64,000 nucleotides of DNA from Paenibacillus sp. LHD-38 (GCF_031157315.1 NZ_JAVIFU010000009.1:1-64000); one strand, 5' to 3'. Positions 36,901 to 45,227 are shown, counted from the stretch's first letter. Program-made: numbers and translations. Notes: a model not told the origin generated them from the letters alone.

Positions 36901-38815
36901 CAGTTGCTGCCTTTACACCGTCGATCCATACTTCGCCGATACCAAAGTTTACATCCTTCTGACCAATCCAGCGAATACCTGTACCATAGAATGTTAAGGA
37001 AGCTTTTGCATCTTTTATTGAAGAAATTGCGATTCCTTCACTATCCAGATTGCCCCAGCCTTCGTCATAGACAATATCTTTACCTAGGGCGTCAACATCA
37101 TGCCATGTTGCCTCAGCATCTGTTTCTCTGTCAGGAATAATAGGATCACTTGGAGGCGCGGTAGTTGGCATGCTTCCTTGACCGAGATAAAGACTCAGGT
37201 TTGCGAATGTGTTTTCTGTATACCCGGTTCTCCAGCCATTTTGAACACCATTCGTGCCACCGCTATACCATACTCTAACCTTATCTGTTGCAGCATCATA
37301 AATTAGGCTTGACCGGTAGATGAAGCTGCTGTCCCACTTGCCTGACGCAACGTCCATAATCTTTTTATCATAAGTCGTCCATACCTTGCCATCGTTTGAC
37401 TTAGCGAAGAAAAGGTATGTCTGCGCGGAACTTCCGCCGTCAGGGTACGCAGGGTAGATCGCCCAGTACTCGTTCTTCTCTGGGATGTACTGAACGTTCA
37501 TATGCCAGATTTGGTAATTAGCTTGATCAAAGGTATCTGCCAGTGAAACAGGCTCGCTCCAATGAATACCATCCTTGGATAATCTGTAGTCGATACGGTT
37601 GGATTGATTATTATAGCCTCGATCTCCTGTGTTTACTGTCCACATCTTCCAGATGCCATCCTCACCTCGGACCACCGAAGGAGAAAGAGCATCATAACGA
37701 TATGTAGTCTTAATTACGGTTTGGTATTGTGGAGTTGCAACACTTGTGCCGTCATCCCCTTTGGAGATAATGAACAATCTAATTTCTGAAGGCGCAAATC
37801 CATTACCACCATGTCCAGGGTCATCTTTTGCCCAGTTATAGTAGAAGTATAAGGAGTCGTTCTCTGGATTGTAGACAAGCTCTGCATCACAGTTATGATA
37901 TGGACGCGGTTCTTCCTTAACACCTGTCAAAGGATTGCTTACACCTATCGGGGCTACCCACGTCACATTGTCGTTAGAAACAAGCAACGATGGATTCTCA
38001 AACTGTGAGTTTCCCGATTGGTTAGGTGTTGTCGCCATCCAGTATTTGTAGCCATTCCAGCCATCTTTAAAATAAAGCACATCGGGATGCGTCTCCCCTT
38101 TTTGCTTGCCGTTAGCTGTGAAAATATCGCCTAAGTCAAGAGGATTCTCTGCATTTGGGAATGGCAGCTTTGTTGTTGGAACTGTTGTTTCTGCATTTGC
38201 CCAAGCCTGTAACTCGACGTAATGGCCTCCCTTTTTTCCTCCTATATCGTGCCCATTGTTGATTACGCGGATATATCGCCCCGTAATTGGAGCAGAGAAT
38301 ATGATTTCTTTACCTGCAGAGGATTCGGCATAAGCTTTATCCGTACCTGCACCAAAATCAAAGAAACCGCTTTCATCTGCATTGTACACAATATCCTCAG
38401 CTGTGAAAGTAGCATCCTTTGATAGGAAGATAATGGTGTCTTTATACGATCGGTTATCATTAAAATAACGCCACAAATTCAGTTTTTCCAAATCATAGCT
38501 CTTACCCAAGTCGATCTGCACATAATACGGATCTGCCTTGGTCTGAGCCATATCCCTTCCTGTTTCTGCATAGTTAACATTCGAATTTGTACCAACGATA
38601 CCATCATTCAGCATGCTGGCTGGTCGGTCGGTGCTCCCTCCTTTGTTAACGCTTGCAATACCTTTCAACGCAACATTCGTTAGTTGTGCTTCAGTAATAA
38701 CGGAAGCATCGGCCTGTGCATGATCTTGCGCATATGCTGCATTTGGCCCTATTAGCATCGATAAAACTAGAAGAGAACTAAAGTACTTATTCCACATGCT
38801 TTTTCTTTTTTTCAT
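33944..38815 (-). CDS. Giant secreted protein: F5/8-type CBM, beta-propeller, GH98, cohesin, dockerin
   Basis: 1623 residues. Signal peptide to about residue 29 (AAYAQ). Domains: F5/8 type C (discoidin-like) binding domain (45-205; YIRVINNG), five-bladed GH43/GH32-like propeller (about 220-545; ENPSLLVSNDNVTW, DALSPSVVRGEDGIWKMW), carbohydrate-binding sandwich (565-695), BIG2 Ig-like domain (700-785), GH98 module (about 790-1400), cohesin-like domain (about 1430-1555) and dockerin (1562-1620). GH98 acids Glu928 (FSENH), Asp1030 (LIDSW) and Glu1086 (YEHP) are present. It could carry two enzyme activities on one chain. The cohesin/dockerin end is about 80 per cent identical to that of the downstream paralogue, so the pair arose by duplication or exchanged ends. 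The ribosome site (AAAGGTAGGG) is weak. Whether the propeller is catalytic is unknown. Confidence 0.82.
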   Translation of the reverse strand: MKKRKSMWNKYFSSLLVLSMLIGPNAAYAQDHAQADASVITEAQLTNVALKGIASVNKGGSTDRPASMLNDGIVGTNSNVNYAETGRDMAQTKADPYYVQIDLGKSYDLEKLNLWRYFNDNRSYKDTIIFLSKDATFTAEDIVYNADESGFFDFGAGTDKAYAESSAGKEIIFSAPITGRYIRVINNGHDIGGKKGGHYVELQAWANAETTVPTTKLPFPNAENPLDLGDIFTANGKQKGETHPDVLYFKDGWNGYKYWMATTPNQSGNSQFENPSLLVSNDNVTWVAPIGVSNPLTGVKEEPRPYHNCDAELVYNPENDSLYFYYNWAKDDPGHGGNGFAPSEIRLFIISKGDDGTSVATPQYQTVIKTTYRYDALSPSVVRGEDGIWKMWTVNTGDRGYNNQSNRIDYRLSKDGIHWSEPVSLADTFDQANYQIWHMNVQYIPEKNEYWAIYPAYPDGGSSAQTYLFFAKSNDGKVWTTYDKKIMDVASGKWDSSFIYRSSLIYDAATDKVRVWYSGGTNGVQNGWRTGYTENTFANLSLYLGQGSMPTTAPPSDPIIPDRETDAEATWHDVDALGKDIVYDEGWGNLDSEGIAISSIKDAKASLTFYGTGIRWIGQKDVNFGIGEVWIDGVKAATVDTYGRGADAKFGYTHYENTNLEPGVHTISIVPTGTKNPSSSANVIDIDKLVVKYSDTAVIGINDFTLTPATAEMYKDESIQVIANVQPYNANNKSIAWSSSNSSVASVSSTGLVKALTTGEAVITAALTGTDLTRTIKVKVKEYPAGVPLRMTVNNENPLFLHHLYRQVNSNLPGPLQGGKSIQGFWDSIENGDINGNRIRQDLVDNQVIIIHASGSVKGTASTLAWYEDRFAETLNNTPNDTSDDIPFFIMVSNSGTSDDGEYTPPSIEWTREMYEQYPNMRGVLFSENHNATAGWQRTARSEYMKQQVLLAAEQGGYVVYSDMNDNSDYVESVLDHAGLFNTLKEFKQNFILLAKTTSAWSNVSYNSHESVVQGAWMADIAGNWGSLIDSWMWFIEGFGPLHGHETFGVMGGAEECRGPFTFPELFAPMRMIQQARVGATVFSYEHPDHMTSIATNNGANNQFTPVFTEAIAKAMEYMVDYDIPTKDEVIAKTKFAYSAEKGTLYSLSRTATGNLLNPLYGDKNNNGYNNTTMMTYFTGRYGTIPSLPKRTGEDVKAKFQYVYDKEQVVNILKNQAGIKAFFNELYPETYEGTAYAHELNNTWFLYNHNWNIDSRVDAELDATQFANVSLSNNSVTANVEFAPYTYVMIDDQKQGELSFNFNNYLVDKNDVWDGYIPGNGRPGDGSTWHWDSDNDRQFYDYVLDHYIPDAVRNDDRYRAATITLKGFTEEPTLEIKQGLTNNDGTHQYEEPVTSWDAETGSFTIQIRANGWVDFVVKTDDSVPGTLAGAFNGADEVQAGKEFSLNYGLKNITDGINAKDVTFEYDPALLELVSYRSLYENFKIVEAAQSPGKLRIIAAGLGSEGSISKDSDVLQLNFKAKSVTETNGTSVQAKNGVVSNADGVETTIANTTLDIVIKNTPPNPDVNGDGKISIGDLAMIAAAYGKASSDPDWAKYAMLDIVKDGKIDIQDLSAVASKILVAN

Positions 38816-38859
38816 GAATGCACCCTACCTTTCTAATTTCTACTCTGTTGATTCTAAAA

Positions 38860-39075
38860 CTACAATAAGATAAAAGGATAACAAGTCATTGGAAAGCCTG
38901 TATTTAGGAGTATTAAACTAAGGAGTATTTCCTGTAATGAATTAATTTGGAGTTTGAACAAAGGAGTGTCTACTGTATGCTGAGTTCCGAATGGTGCACA
39001 TTCATTTATGCTTTGAAACACAACGACCACTTCTGCCCGAGTCACACTTTCAATAGGAGAAAATAGGTTATCTCC
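38860..39075 (-). pseudogene. Orphan SLH-repeat scrap
   Basis: Between the GH29 and giant GH98 genes a frame beginning after TGA (39076-39078) reads GDNLFSPIESVTRAEVVVVF, the end of an SLH repeat closest to repeat 3 of the module at 29.8 kb (GKNLFAPYENATRAE). A frame-compatible MKGG precedes the TGA, as expected of LIKGRG. After about 25 codons the similarity stops. It is a leftover of a surface-anchored protein gene. The rest of the 346-base gap shows no terminator or clear promoter. Confidence 0.6.
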
Positions 39076-39161
39076 TCACCCCCCTTCATATCTTCATTTG
39101 TTTCCACAATAGTGGATACAGAGGACTTCACACAATCCGGAATGTACACGCATCAACAAAC

Positions 39162-40466
39162 TTACTCCTTCAGCTCAATCACGATTACCGTATCCGCCGC
39201 ATCAGGCAAAGGATAAGTGAAATGGGGAATGCTGCCTAGGCAAGCAAACAATATGCCTTCATAAGCCTTCGTGATCCAGCTCTCCCCGCGCTGTACCTGT
39301 ACACCGTCAGCGAGTTGATACATTGATTTCACCTGATCAGCGGGTATGCCAGTGAGCGCGAGTGGGCCAATCTGGGCTTCCAGCACATGAGCATAAATTT
39401 TATTGCCATTGCGTGTATATCGACCCCATTCCGGCTTATTAATCTCAGCATAGCCGCATTCGTAAATACTCTCGGAATTAAGGCTCATCCATTGTCCGAT
39501 GTCCTCCAAAATTTGCATCGACTGATTATTAATCGTTCCTCTTGCATCAGGCCCAACATTGAGTATCATATTGCCGCCCTTGCTTACGCACTCGACCAAC
39601 TTTCGGATCAACATCGAGGAAGGCTTATAATTCAAATCGTTGGGAGCATAGCCCCAGTTGTTATTCATAGTCGTGCATAATTCCCAAGGCAGCGGGACAC
39701 CCAGCTCATTTTTGATGCCTTCTGGCGGAATAATCTGCTCCGGACTTGCAAAGTCTCCGCCCCATGCCGTTGGATTAGCGGTCATAATACTGCCGCCGCC
39801 TTCACCGCTCGTCTCCAAGCGATTATCAACAATAACATTCGGCTGCAGAGAACGCACCATTTCCATAAGCTCCTTAGCACGCCATGTTTCGCCGCGCATA
39901 TGCTCATAGGAATAATCGAACCAAAGAATATCAATTTGCCCATAGTTCGTGCATAACTCTTTAATTTGACCATGCATATACGTTAAATATTGATCGAAAT
40001 CGATCACTTCATCTTTATAGGCTTCATTCCTGCGCATTGGATGCATCAAATCGTCATACTTCGGATAATGCGGATGCTGCCAGTCAATTAAAGAATAGTA
40101 CAAGCCTACCTTTAAGCCCTCCGCACGCACAGCGTCCACGAATTCACGAACCAGATCTCGCTTGCAAATGGTATTTGTCGATTTATAGTCTGTGAGCGCA
40201 CTGTCGAATAGGCAGAAGCCGTCATGATGCTTGGCAGTCAACACGACATATTTCATGCCTGCTTTTTTAGCCGCTTTTGCCCAAACAACAGGATCATAAT
40301 CAACCGGATTGAATTGTTTGAAATAATCCTTATATACATCCGCTGGTATTCGTTCGTCACTCATTACCCATTCCCCGCGTCCAGGTATTGCGTATAACCC
40401 CCAGTGTATAAACATTCCAAAGCGATCACGGCGAAACCATTCTGTTCTTCTGAATAAATTTGACAT
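39162..40466 (-). CDS. GH29 alpha-L-fucosidase, cytoplasmic
   Basis: 434 residues, no signal peptide. A GH29 barrel from the first residues (FGMFIHWGLYAIPGRGEW; YVVLTAKHHDGFCLFDS) with the nucleophile Asp184 in QIDILWFDYS. The C-terminal part (from about 345) is a short sandwich domain. It removes alpha-linked L-fucose, retaining configuration, from imported oligosaccharides. AAGGAG lies before the ATG; the permease gene ends 12 bases upstream, so it is the last gene of the SBP-permease-permease-GH29 operon. The linkage (1,3/1,4 or broad) cannot be told from sequence. Confidence 0.93.
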   Translation of the reverse strand: MSNLFRRTEWFRRDRFGMFIHWGLYAIPGRGEWVMSDERIPADVYKDYFKQFNPVDYDPVVWAKAAKKAGMKYVVLTAKHHDGFCLFDSALTDYKSTNTICKRDLVREFVDAVRAEGLKVGLYYSLIDWQHPHYPKYDDLMHPMRRNEAYKDEVIDFDQYLTYMHGQIKELCTNYGQIDILWFDYSYEHMRGETWRAKELMEMVRSLQPNVIVDNRLETSGEGGGSIMTANPTAWGGDFASPEQIIPPEGIKNELGVPLPWELCTTMNNNWGYAPNDLNYKPSSMLIRKLVECVSKGGNMILNVGPDARGTINNQSMQILEDIGQWMSLNSESIYECGYAEINKPEWGRYTRNGNKIYAHVLEAQIGPLALTGIPADQVKSMYQLADGVQVQRGESWITKAYEGILFACLGSIPHFTYPLPDAADTVIVIELKE

Positions 40467-40478
40467 ATAGATTACTCC

Positions 40479-41318
40479 TTATCCTTTAACCGCACCGGCA
40501 GTCAGGCTCTTGATAAATAGATTAGATGTAAAACTGAATAACAATATCGTTGGAACAACAGATACGATAATTGCTGAGAACATACCGTTGAAGTCTCTAG
40601 CGTACGCTGTTCTAAATTGGCCTAGCAATGCTGGAATCGTCATGTGATCCTTGCTCTCAAGCAACAAAGCTGCGAAGTAAAATTCATTCCAATTGTTTAG
40701 AAGTGAAAGAACCGCAGCCGTAGCAATTCCAGGCTTAGCCAGCGGCAGGATAACCCGGAAGAACGTAACGACATGGCTGCAGCCATCGATTAAGGCAACC
40801 TCCTCCATCTCCTTAGGAATCGTTAGGAAATAATTGCGAATAACGAAAAAGGTGACCGCAATGCCAAGACCTGAATAAATGAGCACTAGGCCTGTTCGCG
40901 TGTCATACAGTCCCATCGAGTTAATTAACCGATAAATAGGAAAGCTGATCGAAATGGGCGGTATGAACAAAGTTGAAGCAAACATAAGCGTGATGAGGGG
41001 TTTTCCCTTAAATTGAATTCTTGCGGACACATAGGCTGCCATGGATACGAAGGTAACACTCACAATCGTTGACAAGACCGATACCATAATGCTGTTCGAG
41101 AAGTAAGAAGCTATGTTTAGCTTGGTAAATATCGTAATATAGCCGTTGAAAATCCATTCCTCCGGCAAGCCAAGCCCTCCTGGAACTTCTTTGAAAGAGG
41201 AAATGAACACCCAAAGTACTGGATATACAGAGATGAATAAGACGATAAGGATCAAGCTATATTTAAGCAAACCAGCAATTATTATTTGCCATACATTGTC
41301 TTTACGAATTTGATTCAT
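40479..41318 (-). CDS. Carbohydrate ABC transporter permease (MalG type)
   Basis: 279 residues, six membrane helices, EAA loop EEVALIDGCSH then VILPLAKP, C-terminus KSLTAGAVKG. It pairs with the MalF-type permease 17 bases upstream and the binding protein at 42317. Probable cargo: fucosylated oligosaccharides, from the linked GH29 gene. Confidence 0.93.
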   Translation of the reverse strand: MNQIRKDNVWQIIIAGLLKYSLILIVLFISVYPVLWVFISSFKEVPGGLGLPEEWIFNGYITIFTKLNIASYFSNSIMVSVLSTIVSVTFVSMAAYVSARIQFKGKPLITLMFASTLFIPPISISFPIYRLINSMGLYDTRTGLVLIYSGLGIAVTFFVIRNYFLTIPKEMEEVALIDGCSHVVTFFRVILPLAKPGIATAAVLSLLNNWNEFYFAALLLESKDHMTIPALLGQFRTAYARDFNGMFSAIIVSVVPTILLFSFTSNLFIKSLTAGAVKG

Positions 41319-41335
41319 GTAGTCTGCCCCCTGTG

Positions 41336-42232
41336 TTAATAACTTTCATTCGCTCGGAATATGCGAGAAATGAATACGACTAATAAAATTCCTAGAATGA
41401 ACTGTATAACACCGGCGGTATTGGCCAAGGCAAAGTTCAATTTCGTACTACCCATTGCGGTTTGATAGATATAGTAGCTTAAACTGTACGTCGAATTATC
41501 CGGACCGCCTTTTGTCATCAACTCAATCTCATTGAATAACAATAAGCTATAGTTTGTAGCTAATATCGCTACCGTACCGATCATTGGTCTAAGGAGTGGA
41601 AGCGTAATATGAATTTCTGATTGCAGAACGTTGGCACCATCTATTTTGGCTGCTTCATAAATATCATTGGAGATAGAGAATCGCTGCGTCATGATCAGCA
41701 GACTATTCACGCCGCCAAACAAAATAAAGGCAAACGTTACACCCCAAAAGGAAGCACTAGTATCGGCCAAAATATTCAAGTTCACATCGGAATTGAACTT
41801 CCTAATCACTTCGGTTACTAATCCGCGAGCAGGATCATATAAATTTACGAATATCAGTCCAATAGCAGCGGACGAAATAATGTTAGGAATAATAAACGCA
41901 TTACGGGCCAGCACCCAGCCTCGAGGCTTTTGAGAAAGCACAAGCGCTACGAGCAATGAGAATGGAATCTGTATGAGAAGAACAAGTGCGACCCATTTAA
42001 GAGAATTAAACAGCGCAGTGTTAAAAAAATAATCATTAGTAAAAAGCTTAATATAGTTATCGAACAGATGGGTCCATCCTAGAAGTTCAGGACTGTTCAA
42101 GTTTTTATAATCCCATTTGCTAAAAGAAGTAAAAAAGATATTAGCCAGCGGATACACGTAGATGAGCAGGAACATCACGATAGCCGGCAATAAAAAACTA
42201 ATTATAAATCCTTTTTTTCTTAAGCTTTGCAT
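41336..42232 (-). CDS. Carbohydrate ABC transporter permease (MalF type)
   Basis: 298 residues with six membrane helices and EAA loop EAAKIDGANV then ITLPLLRP. GGGGAAG precedes the ATG. It is separated from the binding-protein gene by a hairpin at 42265-42297 that should lower its expression relative to that protein. Confidence 0.93.
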   Translation of the reverse strand: MQSLRKKGFIISFLLPAIVMFLLIYVYPLANIFFTSFSKWDYKNLNSPELLGWTHLFDNYIKLFTNDYFFNTALFNSLKWVALVLLIQIPFSLLVALVLSQKPRGWVLARNAFIIPNIISSAAIGLIFVNLYDPARGLVTEVIRKFNSDVNLNILADTSASFWGVTFAFILFGGVNSLLIMTQRFSISNDIYEAAKIDGANVLQSEIHITLPLLRPMIGTVAILATNYSLLLFNEIELMTKGGPDNSTYSLSYYIYQTAMGSTKLNFALANTAGVIQFILGILLVVFISRIFRANESY

Positions 42233-42264
42233 CAGCTTCCCCGCTCCTTCCTGTTGTCAAAACA

Positions 42265-42297
42265 ACAATGAGGTTCATTTCAAGAGAACCTCATTGT
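42265..42297 (-). terminator. Intra-operon attenuator hairpin between binding protein and permeases
   Basis: Perfect 12-base stem ACAATGAGGTTC/GAACCTCATTGT, nine-base loop, followed on the minus strand by TGTTTTG. It sits 19 bases past the solute-binding stop and is a typical partial terminator giving more binding protein than permease. Confidence 0.75.
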
Positions 42298-42316
42298 CGT
42301 GTACTGCTTCAAAGCC

Positions 42317-43654
42317 CTATTGCAAAGCTTCGTTCAATTCTTTCACAATAGATTCGACATCTTTGCTGCCATTATGCATTGCTGCATATTTGCCACTTAG
42401 CGCACCAGCGATATCCGGATTCCAGTTCGCTCCAAGCGCCTTAGTCTTATAATCTGCATTAGCTGCCTGCATGCTAGCTTCTGCAAGCTTTTTCAATCCA
42501 GCATCAGAGCCATTGATATACTTTTCATAATCCAAACCGCTATAAGCCGGCATAGCTAACACTTTTGTGAAGATACGCTCCGCAATTTCCGGACTCATCA
42601 TATACTTAACGAACTCTACGCTTGCTTGAATCTTCTCGTCACCTTGCTTATTACTAATCACATAACCAGGCGACGCAGATACTAGAGCCGCTTTCTTCCC
42701 AGCTTCATTGGTAGGGAACACCGCCGGCTTAATATGTTCTGGCTTCACTTTCGTCAACTCTAGGAAGCTGCCTGCTTCCCATACGCCGTTGAATAACATT
42801 GCGGAATCTCCGTTCATGAAGTCATCACGATAGGACTCTGAATCCGCCGCGCCAAAGTATTGCGTCTTGATCTTGCCCAACGCATTCTTTGAAATAAATT
42901 CAATCGTATTCTTGAATGCAGCATTATCGAACGAAGTTGGAAGCTGCGAAGCAAAGTCACGTCCTTCTTGTGTACCGATCAAATGAGCATTGAACAAAAT
43001 GTCAGTCGGCCAGCCTTGATTCATAGAAAATGGCGTTTTCACATCATTGGATGCGGAAATCTTATCTACCGCAGCGCTGAAATCATCCCAGGTTTGCCAT
43101 TTGTCCGGTGTTACTGCACCAGCTTTGATAAATAAATCTTCGTTATACCAGAAGCCCATTGTTTCCAATTGCTCGCGAACGGAATAAATTTTTCCATCCA
43201 TATTATTTTGCTCATAGTTAATGCCTACGCCTTCTTTGAACACTGGATCAGCATCAATATAAGGCTTCAAGTCGACAATTACACCAGCTTCGGATGCAGC
43301 AGGGATAATATTCCACCCGCCTACATCCACGATATCAGGGAACTCGCCTCTTGCTATTTCTTGAATTGCTTTGTTGTATACGCCTTCTCCGCCAGTATCC
43401 AAAGCAACAGGTTTGAAAGTAAACTCATCTTTGTGAAGCTCAGCGAATTCATCATATATTTTTCTCATTTCAACGGCGGCTTGCCAATCATCCTGGAAAT
43501 AACCATGATAAAATGTTATGGTCTGCTTCTCACCTGCAGGCTGCGAAGAACTTGGCCCTGGAGCAGCTTCACCGCCCTTGTTGCTAGAACAACCTGTTAG
43601 AGCTAGTACAGTGATAACGCTTAGCACGATACCCTTCGTTAGTAGTTTTCTCAT
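42317..43654 (-). CDS. ABC transporter solute-binding lipoprotein (family 1)
   Basis: 445 residues from the second ATG (43654), seven bases after AAGGGG; the ATG two codons earlier is too close to that site. Signal peptide with lipobox LTGC (Cys22), Ser/Pro linker, then a binding fold (TFYHGYFQDDWQ; MLFNGVWEAGSFLELTKV; SASPGYVISNKQGDEK). First gene of the operon with two permeases and the GH29 fucosidase. A cre-like site lies about 120 bases upstream. The stand-alone binding protein at 55875 shares its architecture (LMHGYGGSSLDHVNMRKIYE here reads TFYHGY...MRKIYDE), so the two may recognise related sugars. Confidence 0.92.
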   Translation of the reverse strand: MRKLLTKGIVLSVITVLALTGCSSNKGGEAAPGPSSSQPAGEKQTITFYHGYFQDDWQAAVEMRKIYDEFAELHKDEFTFKPVALDTGGEGVYNKAIQEIARGEFPDIVDVGGWNIIPAASEAGVIVDLKPYIDADPVFKEGVGINYEQNNMDGKIYSVREQLETMGFWYNEDLFIKAGAVTPDKWQTWDDFSAAVDKISASNDVKTPFSMNQGWPTDILFNAHLIGTQEGRDFASQLPTSFDNAAFKNTIEFISKNALGKIKTQYFGAADSESYRDDFMNGDSAMLFNGVWEAGSFLELTKVKPEHIKPAVFPTNEAGKKAALVSASPGYVISNKQGDEKIQASVEFVKYMMSPEIAERIFTKVLAMPAYSGLDYEKYINGSDAGLKKLAEASMQAANADYKTKALGANWNPDIAGALSGKYAAMHNGSKDVESIVKELNEALQ

Positions 43655-43770
43655 CTTCATTCCCCTTTGTTTGTGATTAGAATAGCTAGCTACTCTTTCT
43701 TGATGCTATTATCACAAAAAAGGCATTTAAAATTAATAAGCTATATTGACTTCTACTTGTGTCCTTTTTG

Positions 43771-43784
43771 TTGAAACGCTTTCA
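43771..43784. promoter_or_regulatory. cre-like (CcpA) site before the fucosidase transporter operon
   Basis: TTGAAACGCTTTCA, close to TGWAANCGNTNWCA with mismatches at positions 2 and 3. It lies in the 43655-43902 control region, which otherwise shows AT-rich sequence but no clear -35/-10 pair. Confidence 0.4.
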
Positions 43785-43902
43785 TTTGAGGTTATTGTTC
43801 TAAAATCCAACAAATCATTGTGTTTTTTTGTCATTGTTGATATTTTTCTACCCTACATAAATAGCTCTCAGTCTATAAATTCTTGTCACTACAGTAAGGT
43901 AA

Positions 43903-44027
43903 GCTTCAAACTCTTCCCACATTCGAATTGTGAAATCCATATGAAAAAATCCTCCCAGTATCCAATCAAAGGAGGATTTTTTCATAGGCAGAGAAGAGAT
44001 CCGAATGAAATGGGAAGAGTTTGAGGC
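43903..44027. terminator. 125-base nested palindrome containing a terminator
   Basis: Inner stem ATGAAAAAATCCTCC and its reverse complement (43941-43955/43971-43985, perfect 15 base pairs with T-runs on both strands); middle ATTCG/CGAAT; outer arms GCTTCAAACTCTTCCCA/TGGGAAGAGTTTGAGGC (43903-43919/44011-44027, one mismatch). All share one centre near 43964. It ends the GH110-GH95-oxidoreductase transcript whose last stop is at 44036; the outer arms are more than a terminator needs. Confidence 0.75.
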
Positions 44028-44035
44028 TTATACGC

Positions 44036-45214
44036 TTACGTTGTCCTCAAATCGGATAAATTTCCACCAGCTTCTTTATGTTTTCCCTGATCAACAGCTA
44101 CAACCTTACCGCCGGAACGAATGGATTCTGTTGCTGCACAACCGACCGCTACACTCATTCGTCCTGCAAATGGGGTGGTTAACGGTTGCTTATCATATAA
44201 AATCAGATTGACGAAGTCTTCACAGATACGCGGATCAGCCCCGCCATGTGTTCCAGGAAGCTGTTTCATATCATAGGTAATATCGCTCATTTCCTGCCAT
44301 GAACCGGATTTTCGTGTTTTCACATAAATTTTATCATTCACATCATCGTTTTCAATTCGACCCTTTGTTCCGATAAACGTATAGTTACGGGAGTAGTCTG
44401 GGGTAAAATGACACTGCATATATGATGCTTTTATTCCACCCTCTAATTCCATAATAACCATGTTGTTGTCTTCCACATCAATTTCTTCTCGAAATGCGCA
44501 TTGCGTCAGCCGTGACATACTTACATCCGGACAAGTATCTTTCACATCGCATTCAGGACAATGCAAGTCATTTGGCTTATTGCCTCCGTAATAATCAAGA
44601 CTGCCAAAAGCTGATACTTTCGTTGTATAACGATCTGTCAACCAATGTATCACATCGAAATCGTGAGAAGCTTTTTGTAATAGCAATGAAGTTGTATTTT
44701 GGGCTGTACCATGCCAATCATGATAATAAAAATACCCGCCAAGTCCAACAAAGTGTCTTACCCAGACTGCTTTTATATCGCCAATTACCCCTGATTTGAT
44801 GATTTCCTTCATGGTTTGGTACATGCTCATGTAACGCATATTAAATCCAATCATTAAATGCTTTCCTGACCGTTTCCATTCATCGAGAATGTGATCGCAT
44901 GCTTCAACTGTGATAGCTAGCGGCTTTTCACAATATACATGTTTGCCGGCTTGTAAAGCTGCTATTGCGTGTTCTTCATGCATGTAATCAGGAGTGAAGA
45001 TGGCGATGGCATCAACGTCTTCCCTTGCAAGCATCTCTTTGTAATTAGTTGTCACAAATGCTTCCTGATTCACATTTTGTTGAAATTGCTCTAATGCTGT
45101 CAGCGATATATCGGCAGCTGCTACGACAACAGAATTGCCATTTGGCTTATGCCAATATTGGATAATAGAGCTCCTTCCACCTGCTCCTAAAATTCCAATT
45201 CTTAGTTGTTTCAT
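44036..45214 (-). CDS. Gfo/Idh/MocA-family NAD(P)-dependent protein
   Basis: 392 residues from ATG 45214 (AAAGGAG eight bases upstream; a GTG three codons earlier sits inside the ribosome site). N-terminal Rossmann fold with GILGAGGRSSIIQ, then the family EKP motif (HVYCEKPLAIT, catalytic Lys) and HDFDVIHW (likely catalytic His). A cluster CPECDVKDTC is unusual and could bind metal or form a disulfide. The family oxidises sugars or inositols, but GH109 members use bound NAD to cleave alpha-N-acetylgalactosaminides. It is the last gene of the GH110-GH95 operon, 13 bases after GH95. It may process the released sugar or be a redox glycosidase; it has no clear close match to GH109 by eye. Confidence 0.8.
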   Translation of the reverse strand: MKQLRIGILGAGGRSSIIQYWHKPNGNSVVVAAADISLTALEQFQQNVNQEAFVTTNYKEMLAREDVDAIAIFTPDYMHEEHAIAALQAGKHVYCEKPLAITVEACDHILDEWKRSGKHLMIGFNMRYMSMYQTMKEIIKSGVIGDIKAVWVRHFVGLGGYFYYHDWHGTAQNTTSLLLQKASHDFDVIHWLTDRYTTKVSAFGSLDYYGGNKPNDLHCPECDVKDTCPDVSMSRLTQCAFREEIDVEDNNMVIMELEGGIKASYMQCHFTPDYSRNYTFIGTKGRIENDDVNDKIYVKTRKSGSWQEMSDITYDMKQLPGTHGGADPRICEDFVNLILYDKQPLTTPFAGRMSVAVGCAATESIRSGGKVVAVDQGKHKEAGGNLSDLRTT

Positions 45215-45227
45215 CTTCTCCACTCCT

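Noticed and set aside
38860..39045. 61-codon frame as an independent small protein
   Set aside because: It starts inside an SLH repeat, has no ribosome site and loses protein-like character after 25 codons; annotated as a remnant instead.
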